Assembly: GCA_034440635.1 (NCBI GenBank)
Contig: JAOTON010001253.1
Coordinates: 434,001-498,000, forward strand
Direction: 5' to 3'
Length of the DNA stretch: 64,000 bases
From: Lepas anatifera
Taxonomy: Eukaryota; Arthropoda; Thecostraca; Lepadidae
The notes under the pieces: generated by a model
The model's input: only the letters and a program-made list of their open reading frames with translations
Database searches by the model: none
Told to the model about the DNA's origin: nothing
Position numbers and translations under genes: made by a program
Shown: piece by piece, positions 55,808 through 64,000 of the stretch
Position numbering within the stretch: position 1 is the stretch's first letter
Layout of the letters: each line of letters begins with the position of its first letter

Positions 55808-58149
55808 TATTGGTTTAGGGGGAGCAATTATTTTAGGGGCCTCCAAATGGTGATTTCTGAGGGACCCCGAAAGTGTGGATGCAGTGGTGTAGCCAAGGGG
55901 GCCCTAGGCGTCCGCAGACCCCCACCCCTTGGGCCAATCTGAACCACTGCAAAGGATTCTCTGATCACGTGGCCCCCAGAGTTAGTCTCAGGGGCCCCTA
56001 AAGATTCGTTCTCAGGGCGTCCCGAGTCGGCCTCACGGCCCCCGCCCTGAGAGTCGGTCTCAAGGTCCCCGAAAGTAGATTTCGGGGGCCCCTGAGGGTT
56101 GGTATCAGGGGCCCCGGGAGTCTGTCTCAGGGGAGGGGGCCGAGCTAGTCTCAGAGCCCCCCAGAGAGTGGTTCTCAGGGCCCATGAACAGTCTATTTCA
56201 GGGGGGCCCCTGAGAGTCAGTCTCAGAGAACCCCAAGACTCGGTCAAGGGGACCCCAAGAGTCTGTCTTAGGAGACCCCGAGATTTGGTCTCGGGGTCCC
56301 CCTGAGAGTCTGTCTCAGAGAACCACAAGAGTGAGTCTCAGAGCACCACAAGAGCCGGTCTCAGGGGGCCCTCATAGTCTCACGGGTTTCTCTCTCAGGA
56401 GTCAATATTTAGTTTCAGGTGGCCCCGAGAGTTAATCCGGGGGTCCGAGAGTTAGTCTAATTTGATCCGCAGAGTGCTGGTTTCAGGGGGCCCCAGAGGG
56501 GTAATTTTGGGAGCCCTCGAGATTTAGCCTCAGGCTGTGCCCCCCTGAGTTTTGGTATAAGCGGCCCCAAGAGTCAATCTCAGGGAGCACCCAAAAGTTA
56601 GTCTCAGAGGGCTCCCGGTTGTCAGTCTCAAGGACATCCGAGAGTTAATCTCAGGGTTCTGAGAGTAATTTCCAGAGGTGCTCCCTATTTTTGGTCTCAC
56701 GGGCCCGGAGTTAGCCTTAGGCCCGCGAGAGCTAATCTGGAGCCTCCGAGAGTCAGTCTCAGGAACGCCAATGACTCAGTCTCAGAGGTGATTCCACCCT
56801 CCCTCCCCCGGGTGTTTGTCTCAAGGGCGCCCTAGAGTAAGTCTCAAAGGGCTGTCGGAAGTCATTCCCAGCCCCCCTCCCCCACCCCAAAGACAGCCTC
56901 AGGGGACCCCAATAGCTAATCTGGATGGCAACGATAATCAGTCTCAGCCCTCCCCTCCAGAGCAAATCTGGGGGGCCCAATAATTAGTCTCAGAGGTGCT
57001 GCCGATAACTAATCTCAGGAGCCCCGAGAGATTCTCAGGGGCCCCCAGTTTTGATCAAGAGGCGCCGTGAATCAGTCTCAGAGACCCCTTGAGATATAAT
57101 CGGGAGAGCGGCCGAAATTAGCTTTGTGAGTACCGCCAAGTGTTTGTCTTAGGTGGCTCCAGAGCTCAAATAAAAATTTTCAAAATCCTCGGAAAAAATG
57201 TACCTACCCCTATTGCATCCTAAAAAGGACAAATTGAAACATGCCGATCAGGAACCATTATCAAAGGAAAGGCAAAAATTAATCTAATTTTACCATAAGA
57301 GCAAAGCGAACAGGGCTAGTCAATTTTTAATCTAGTAGCTAAACACCAATAAATACATTCCTAAATATTCTGAAATCAACAACTTTCCAACATTTCCGTA
57401 GGAAACCAGACAAACTAGGTTAATGACAGAAATTGATGAGCATAATCCCAAAAGAAAAATAGGTATGAAAGGTTGAAAATAACAATAACAGAGTGAGCCA
57501 AAGCGATAGATATCTTGGGCGCCTTTTGTCTTGGTAATTTGCTCGTTTACAAGATAGCAAGGGTAAGAAAGTAACTGGATCTCAACAGGATCTGTCGACG
57601 GAATAGAGGTTATGTAACGTTCAGGACACACTCCCATATCCCTTGTATCTTTATTCGTTTTTTTCGTTGCTTTGGAAATTTCCTGATTAAAGAGTTCATG
57701 GATTCGACACCGGGAAATAATTGCTAATCATTTCCCGTAGATCATTTCTTCGTACTCAAAACGACTGGACCTCCAATTACTTCATGTCTGCTTACCCGAG
57801 TGAATTGAGGTAGACTCAGGTTTAACATCATGCGCGCATCAACATTGAACTTCCCGAAATATGGCTCAAAGCCGTTATAATAGCCACGCTACCATATAAG
57901 TTATGGGCCATCCTTAATATTTGGTGACCTTAGTTTACCAACACTTGGTCGGATCGAAAAACCAAGCTATAAACAAAATAAGAATGAATGTTAAAAAAGC
58001 CATAACAAAATTTTCTTCGTGTGAATGTTATAATGTTAAAATACTATACAAAAGATATAGGAGATGGGCCCGGTTACTAAGGGAACCCCGGCCTGGGGCC
58101 CCCGACGGTAGTCGGACCCCTCCTTGGCCGAATCCTGGCTACGCCACTG
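55808..58149 (+). mobile_element. Element W inside outer X, right part
   Basis: It contains array III to about 57150 and a CAGTGGTGTAGCCAAGG end-like motif at 55882. Then comes about 1 kb of non-repetitive AT-rich DNA. The right end GAATCCTGGCTACGCCACTG finishes at 58149, followed by the TSD TGTTCTGA (58150-58157). It aligns on the opposite strand with 51199-53440. Confidence 0.88.
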
Positions 58150-58157
58150 TGTTCTGA

Positions 58158-58735
58158 GACTCTACATCAGCCACCCTGGGACCCCCTAAGCCTAGCTGGG
58201 GCCCTGAGCTAATCTGGGTACCCCTGTGCTTAACTGGGGTCTTTGATCTGGTATGGGGGCCCTGAACTCTTCTAGGGTCCCTGGGCTAAGCTGGAGGCCG
58301 TGAGCTTGAATGGAGCCCTGAGCTGGTATGAGAGGGGACGCTATATCAGCCGATCTGGGCCCCTGAGCTGAGCTGGCCTGTACTGAACAAGAGCCCTGAG
58401 CTGGTCTGGGGTGTCTGAACTGTTCTAGCATCATTGAGCTAAGCTGGGATTCGTGAGCTTGAACAAGTCCCTTGAGCTGTTTTGAGACCCTACATAAGTC
58501 GACATGGGGACCTCCGAGCTGAACCGGGCCCCTAAGCCAATCTGGCACCCTGTGCGAATTTGGAGCTCCCCTGTGATGAGCTTCTAGGGGTGCTGTGCTT
58601 ATGTAGGGTCCCTTGATAAGCTGGTCCCGAAGCTAATGCACTGGTCTGGGCCCTTGAGCTGACTGATCTGGGTTCCTGAGCCATGGTCTGGACTTTGGGG
58701 CCCTCCAAGATAATTTGGCGGCCCCTGGGCGGCAT
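58158..58735. repeat. Tandem array IV of X (outer)
   Basis: Units are built on GGGCCCCTGAGCTGAGCTGG, with irregular spacing. It joins the W right-side TSD on one side and the internal end-like motif CATAGGCATAGGAACCGG on the other. Without W it would be continuous with array I. Confidence 0.75.
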
Positions 58736-59095
58736 AGGCATAGGAACCGGGGGTCAGGGGGATACTGCCCCCCCTTTGAGGTGGGTCCCCGCAACGAATA
58801 TACAAATATCAGCAACTGTAATATAGAACAAGAAACCCAAACGGCCCCGATAGCTTGCCTGGGGAACGTTCAAGTTCGGTAGTACGCTGCCTGCAAGCCC
58901 CTGGAGGAGGAGCGCTTTGTAACATAGCCAAGGAACCTACTACCCGAGTGTTTCCAAATGAGTCCTGAGAACTGGGCCCAATCAAACCCCATTCCTTATC
59001 AATCCTAACACAAAATATGAATCGGACACGGACCCTGCACTAAATGCCGAGCAACAGTCGTCCCTGAGCCATCGAAAGGCGCGACGTCTTTCGAT

Positions 59096-60092
59096 GCCAG
59101 GGTTATATGGCGTTGCCAGCTCTTTCCCTGTTGGAGGGGTTTCTTGGGAGTCAAATTGCTCCTTGCACAATGAATCTGCCGTGCCTTAACACGCGCATTG
59201 ACGGGGGTCTGAGCCACCTTCGGATTGACGAGGGAGGGGCGGGTACCCGCCCCCCTAAGATCTCGAGAACCACGGTAGGTAGCGAAAAACGGTAAACGGC
59301 GTTGGGTAGCCCATCCGCTTCTCCATCGAAAATAATTGAACTGTTTTTTGTCAGGTCACATTTAAGGTCACGAGAGGTCAAAACATGTCGTCATAGGGAT
59401 AACATGTAAATAAGATTTTTCGGGCATTACATCTGAACAAGTAAAGATAGAGCAAAACGACTTAAACTATATGAATCCTCGCAGCAGGCCGAATCGAATG
59501 ATATATGGTTTGACCTTGCGAGGTCAAATCGAAGATTTGACCTGACCTGAGGTCAGTTCAGGGTCAAATTATATAAAATGCATATCATTAGAACTGCAAA
59601 GCTAAGGCGAGTCTAATACAGCTAAAATAAACGCTCTATCACCATCCGTTACTGAGTTATTCAGTAAAAACCATATTTCCCATGTATTACCAATGGAGAG
59701 GTCATACCTCGTACCTGACCTTAGGTCATCGATATCAAAAATACCGGAACATATTTTAGAGAACTCGGTGGGCCCATTATGTGATATGAGTTTCAATTGG
59801 ATAAGTTCACCCTGCTCCTACTTATGCTCTCTTAAACTTTTTTTTAGGTCAGATCACTTGACCTGTACTGGTGACCTGACCTGAGATGACCTATCGTTAA
59901 ATTTTCACAGAAGCTGCAAAAATGATGAGGGAAAAGGTATACCAAGTACGGCGGCGCTGTGCGCCGCCGTTTTTCTGCTGTCTCCGAAAAACCCGAGGGG
60001 GGCGGGTACCCGCCCCCGTCAATGCGCGTGTTAAACCCGAGTTGGTCGCGTGGAAAGCAGGGCTGCTAACCACTATAACACCATGCCCACTC
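59096..60092 (-). mobile_element. SINE (S2 type) inside outer X, split by a TTAA MITE
   Basis: The minus-strand SINE head is at about 60031-60092 and its body at 59096-59189. They are separated by the MITE at 59190-60030. The break falls in the B-box (GGGTTTAAGGC in the intact copy at 50240), so the internal Pol III promoter is destroyed here. Confidence 0.82.
59190..60030. mobile_element. TTAA MITE (family N) with perfect 18-bp TIRs
   Basis: The 841-bp element is bounded by TTAA (59186-59189 and 60031-60034). It has perfect inverted ends CACGCGCATTGACGGGGG. A subterminal palindrome GGGGCGGGTACCCGCCCC lies near each end (59236-59253 and about 59998-60017). A GC hairpin CGGCGGCGC-TGT-GCGCCGCCG is at 59949-59969. 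The body is rich in AGGTCA/TGACCT, with a DR4 at 59365-59380, like family U, although the ends differ. The empty site is at 50243-50246 in the inner X copy. No coding capacity. Confidence 0.95.
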
Positions 60093-60755
60093 CTCGGCAT
60101 CACAAAGCTGGCCATCAAGTACCAACATTGCACTTGCAGTCATGCTGGAACTCTGCATTTTAGGCATCGAAATATAGCTAGGCGTATTTATTGCGATCAG
60201 CCTTTACCTAAATCAATCTCTAATGATGGAAAAAATAGATCCGTAATAACCTACATAAATGTCCCTATTTTCGTCATTATATAAGCAAATACAAGTTGAT
60301 TAGGCATAGCGAAGTGAGGCAATTTGGTATCAAAGCATTGTCTGTAGTTTGCTAAGCAGTTCTTAATTTTTACATGTAATGAAAAGGGCCTAAACATCTG
60401 TAAATATAAAAAAACGCGCTCGTGGTAAAAAAAATGATTGAAATCCTCCAAAAAGGCTTAAAAATGTATTTCGTATTTGAAAAGGGTCTAGGTAAAAAAC
60501 CAAAAAATGTTTTTTGGCGTTTTACTATGATTTATTACATCATAATAGGTAAACTCGAAATCATAGGGAAAAATTTAATTTCTCAATTTTTCCATATATT
60601 GACATTCTTGTGTGCATGCATGCCTTATTACACTAAACGAGCTACCTAAATTTTTTTTTAAATTATAGGCCCCCGTGGACTGGCCCCCCTTGAGGTGGGC
60701 CCCCTCTAAGGTTGCCCCCCACTTTTCAAACCGTTCCTACGCCCCTGTGATAAAT

Positions 60756-61019
60756 CACTCAAACATGTTAAAGGTCTTGCATATTGTATTTTGTATCTTG
60801 TAATAATTGCCAACAGGTATTAATCAGTGTACCCCAATTACCGGCGAAGTCAGTATAGAAATAAGCCTAAAATGCATACAATACATGGTCACAATTAAAA
60901 GGTCACATGGTTAAAACAAAAACAAGAACAGATACACTTTCAGAGAGGCACCAATCGGGTCAGTGGATACATAACAATCTCTCTTTTAGTATGCCAATTG
61001 GTACCACTAGCATGTCACT
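60756..61019. other. Unassigned DNA
   Basis: No gene or element recognised between the X complex and the second retrotransposon fragment. Confidence 0.45.
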
Positions 61020-62450
61020 CCTTCGTGAAAATGCGAGAAAATAATTAGCAGTGAGAAGAGCTCGCACGAACAGGCCAGACTTCAGTGTTTTCTCTGCCTA
61101 ATGGTACGTGGAAGACAGCACCACTTCTGGTTAGCCTCGGTTGTACACGCAAGGAGAAACATTCTAGGAGGTACGGCGGTGAGATGAGACCTTTCAAAGT
61201 CCCAATTGATCATGCCTTGCCTTCAGTGATCGGATTTCGTAAAACATTACCAGCTGATCATATTCAAGAGGCGAGCAGGCTGGTCTAGTGTGGTTTGAAA
61301 GCCACATGAGAAACCTGTGCTGGACCCTCTGAATGCGAACGAGATGACACTTTTCCGTTCCCGTCCAGATGACGGAATAGTATTCTAATATGGACCGAAC
61401 GTTGGCATTAAAGGTGAATATTACGGTATGTTTATCAATTCTATAACGCGGAGAAGCAAACTGCAATGATTGAATGAGTAACCCAAGTACCCTGTTGGCT
61501 CTGCAACCGAGGCTTTAATGTGATTTGAAAATGTGAGCTTTTGGACGAGAACTACTCTTAGATCACGGATTGTGATCATGTTTTCAACAATTTTGTCATG
61601 GAATTTATAGTTCGAGTCCATGTGGTTTCGTTTAAGTGTAATTTTGAAGCTTTTGCCCTTCGAGGCATTCAATTTCAATTTCTAGTCTGCCACACACCGG
61701 GTCGCTGAGTCGAGATATGTCTATAATGCCAGGATGTCCTGTTGAGATTTGATTTTTTGGAACAAGTTTAGGTCGTCGGCAAAAAATAGGCAGTTTGTCT
61801 TTACCAACATGGCAAATCATACACAAACAGAGAGGAAAGCAATGGGGACATATGTCCTCCCTCCGGTGTGCCAGAGACCAGTGGTTCCCATTCTGACACC
61901 TTCCTGTTTAAAGGGAATGTGGCACCTTGGTCGAATCCTGGAATTTTGTGAAATTAGGCGTAGTTTTAGCCAAAAATAATGAAACCACTCATTATTTCTC
62001 TGAAAAATGTTCGATAAGCTCAATATTTGGTTTTTAAAAATACTCCTCTAGGAAAAGAAATAAATATCAGCCTGTGGATGATGTCATGATCTGGCAACCA
62101 CTACCATAATTGAAACGCTTCAAGGGCTTTGATTGGCTGATGCTCATCGTGACGTCAGCATATGTCGTCGCACCAGTAGCTCACAACAATGGCCGCCGGC
62201 GACGGGGGCTGAGGGGGGCTGGTGTCAGGTAGGTTTTAGCTTTTTTCTACGGAAATATCGAGTTCCAAGACAAATGAAATATGGAGTACCAGGTTTTCCG
62301 ACCTGCTTTTCAACTTGGCTATCTCAGTTAAAATCACGTTGTGAAGGTGCCACATTCCCTTTAAAACTACTTTCTGCTTTTGCCTATCCAAATATGACGT
62401 CAACCAATTCAAGACTTGACCGCTGACATCATACATGCAGTACAGCTTAT
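61020..62450 (-). pseudogene. Reverse-transcriptase fragment of a second LINE
   Basis: Read on minus, the pieces are in RT order. VSGQVLNWLTSYLDRQKQ (about 62370-62425) is followed by a 449-bp MITE. Then come EWEPLVSGTPEGG...SSLFVYDLP (about 61810-61890, a decayed SGVPQGS...LFINDLP), FFADDLNLF (about 61763-61790, motif C), and KLTFSNHI (about 61517-61542). The end has RSILEYYSVIW and IQRVQHRFL (about 61320-61390), and FHVPLGREN (about 61090-61118). Several frameshifts and stops are present. The motifs fit a Jockey/CR1-like LINE, different from the one at 37-42 kb. No endonuclease is seen upstream, where a G-rich element end begins (62451). Confidence 0.85.
61912..62360. mobile_element. TTAA MITE family K, complete copy inside the RT
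   Basis: The 449-bp element has ends AGGGAATGTGGCACCTT in inverted form and TTAA on both sides (61908-61911 and 62361-62364). AG...CT termini with TTAA fit the Kolobok-type convention better than piggyBac, which is inference. It separates RT coding that is otherwise continuous in order. The interior holds ATTGGCTGATG (inverted CCAAT) and a TGACGTCA octamer at about 62127-62159, next to a GC-rich block. A diverged fragment is at 3163-3285. Confidence 0.9.
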
Positions 62451-63250
62451 CAGGAGCGGATGCAGACCCGAGTTTTGGGGGGCAAACCCAAGTCTTCCTC
62501 TCCTCCTGAGGGGGGAGTGGGAGCGAAGATTTTTTTGCTCTACAGACCTAGTGTAAACACCTTTTTCAGTGCTCGACAGATCTACACGGAGAGAAAATTG
62601 AGTCCTTTTGGATAAACTGAGTCGGTGCTGAAAGCGAGTCTGGATTCTGGTGTCAAACTCGGTTGGAATCAGGTAGAATCAGGCTCATTGTATTCCCGTC
62701 GCAGACCCAATGTAATCTCTTGGACTGGATTGAGTCTAGCACGTAGTGTTTTCTGAAGCTCATAGAATCATCACCGTAAGCTCGGGAATACAATGTCTGA
62801 TAACTGCGGTTTCAAATTATTCTTCGCTCGGTATAGAAAAACTCCACGGCATCAATGTATTCCATCAGCAAAATTGTCGTGGAATCATTATATTCCAGCT
62901 CTCCACGAGACATGGTTTAGAAAAATATGCCCCTCCACTATTACGACAACTGAATTCGATGCAAGCCTCAAATGAAACCGCCTTTTTTGAGTCTGCATTT
63001 GGCATAAAATTAGTCTAGTAACTACTGATATAAACTGATGCTGGCACAATTGTAGTCTGTGTGGCATACTTTGAGTTGTGCCTGGAGTTTCATTGTGTTC
63101 ACTAGATGTTCCTCGTTAGTCTTCGTGTTTTTATTAGATTGAAACTTTCTGTAAAGATGTTACTTATCGTGCTGTTATGGCCTTGCTATTACATTAACTT
63201 TGTCTTATGATAATGAGGGTAATCCAATTTCTTTACAGTAGTCTACTTCA
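62451..63250. other. Unassigned DNA starting with a hAT-like end
   Basis: CAGGAGCGGATGCAGACC at 62451 followed by GGGGGGC resembles the GGCGGATCCAG ends elsewhere. It abuts the RT fragment, but no matching right end was found. The octamer-like TGTATTCCCG and its complement occur near 62686 and 62784. The remainder is AT-rich with no supported gene. Confidence 0.35.
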
Positions 63251-63370
63251 GCCTCAAGAAAAGATAACATAATCATAACTTTGTATTAGGACACAAACAT
63301 TAAACAACAAGCCTCAAGAAAAGATAACATAATCATAACTTTGTATTAGGACACAAACATTAAACAACAA
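63251..63370. repeat. Perfect 60-bp tandem duplication
   Basis: The unit at 63251-63310 (GCCTCAAGAAAAGATAACAT... to ...CATTAAACAACAA) is repeated without a single mismatch at 63311-63370. It is either a very recent duplication or an assembly artefact. Confidence 0.97.
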
Positions 63371-64000
63371 TCACGTTCACCATTTTTCGGACACACATGA
63401 AATGCCTTTAATGAACAGTCCTCTCCCATATCGCCCAGGAGCGGTCCAGGCTTACACTTCAAGCACGTGCCGCTGTCGTCAGAGATAGCAGCCCTCGTTT
63501 ACTTTGGATATATAGATATGATTGTAGACATATTTGCTTCAAAGTATCCCGTCATGACTGAAAAATATCATTCTGTGCACGATATTTTACAGAATGAGAC
63601 TTACCTCTGTCCAGCGATGGACGTGCGTTCAGAGGCTCCTGTGAAAATCCTTCCAATCTTTTTTAAGCGCCCCTAATCTGTGCTCAAAGTGAGCTTAAAA
63701 CGATCTTTAGAACACGTGGGTGACTGTATCCAACAGTAACAGATGCTTCTCACTACTTCATCAACTTTGCATAGCAAGGGCTGTTCTGCGCGGCCAAACT
63801 TGGGGCTTCAGTGCATGTGGCCGTCATGTAGCTGACACGCATGGACTCCTGGTTTTGGCCACCAGTACAATGAATGCCTGAACCTTCGCAGCCCCAGTAT
63901 GCTTCTTCACTCTCGCTAGCTCTCAGCGGAGTCTGTCGGTCATCAGACTCAGCTTAGGCTTCTCCTCTTGGTCCGTTATCACCGCTAGGTCTGTCGATGT
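63371..64000. other. Unassigned DNA at window end
   Basis: No supported gene. The ORF at 63467-63676 has no recognised domain. TGACTGTATCCAACAGT near 63721 repeats the 17-mer near 9160. Confidence 0.35.

Larger units (their letters stand above)
55808..60747 (+). mobile_element. Element X, outer copy, right part
   Basis: It continues outer X after the duplicated CTCCGGAG (55800-55807): array III, the unique part and right end of W (to 58149), and array IV. At about 58738 comes an internal copy of the left-end sequence, CATAGGCATAGGAACCGG. A SINE interrupted by a TTAA MITE follows. The last part is an AT-rich tail ending CCGTTCCTACGCCCCTG at 60747. The outer TSD TGATAAAT is at 60748-60755. The match of this end with 49527 on the other strand shows it is the true terminus. 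Confidence 0.93.

Noticed and set aside
46727..60747. Foldback or Polinton-type giant element with two pairs of long terminal inverted repeats
   Set aside because: The nested TSDs (TGATAAAT outside, CTCCGGAG inside) and the empty site at 53443 show self-insertion of one element. No polymerase, integrase or capsid gene is present.

Overview
This window looks like repeat-dense nuclear DNA of an animal, most likely an invertebrate. The evidence is tRNA-derived SINEs, APE-type non-LTR retrotransposons, hAT-like elements with 8-bp target-site duplications (TSDs), TTAA-targeting MITEs, AATAAA signals and no operon-like layout. I cannot place the phylum. An arthropod or marine invertebrate is a guess from the mix of repeat families. 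I find no intact host protein-coding gene, rRNA gene or canonical tRNA gene. Most open reading frames are short shadows or translations of tandem repeats.

Layout. 1-8.4 kb is mostly unassigned DNA with one TTAA MITE (family U, 4125-5046) and a fragment of a second MITE family (K). At 8.40-8.75 kb there is a 59-bp minisatellite with alternating unit types. 11.3-13.1 kb holds two short hAT-like MITEs. At 15.9-16.1 kb there is a 245-bp near-perfect palindrome. At 17.6-24.6 kb two inverted copies of a 2-kb hAT-like element (V) lie about 2 kb apart. Each has its own perfect 8-bp TSD. One contains a U MITE at a TTAA, and the other preserves the empty site. 27-36 kb holds SINEs, degenerate MITEs, a deletion-ridden U copy and a TA-flanked element. 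At 37.4-41.9 kb there is a decayed non-LTR retrotransposon: 2A-like peptide, PHD finger, APE endonuclease, reverse transcriptase, RNase H and a Cys-rich tail. At 42.5 kb there is a SINE with a perfect 15-bp TSD.

The main structure is a 14,021-bp nested complex at 46,727-60,747. A hAT-like element (X) is flanked by the perfect 8-bp TSD tgataaat. It has been interrupted by a second copy of X in the opposite orientation, flanked by the perfect 8-bp TSD ctccggag. The uninterrupted target site survives inside the inserted copy. Each X contains a further hAT-like element (W) whose own TSD (tgttctga) is still readable in the inner copy. Most of X and W consists of arrays of roughly 20-24-bp GC-rich units. 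The outer copy also has an 841-bp TTAA MITE inserted in the B-box of an embedded SINE, and the inner copy again keeps the empty site. At 61.0-62.5 kb a second retrotransposon reverse-transcriptase fragment on the minus strand is split by a K MITE.

No genes work together here. The window is a stratified record of transposition in which insertion order can be read from paired filled and empty sites. The most unusual biological signal is in the TTAA MITEs. They carry many AGGTCA/TGACCT hexamers, often as direct repeats spaced by 4 bp (DR4), which is the form of a nuclear-receptor response element.
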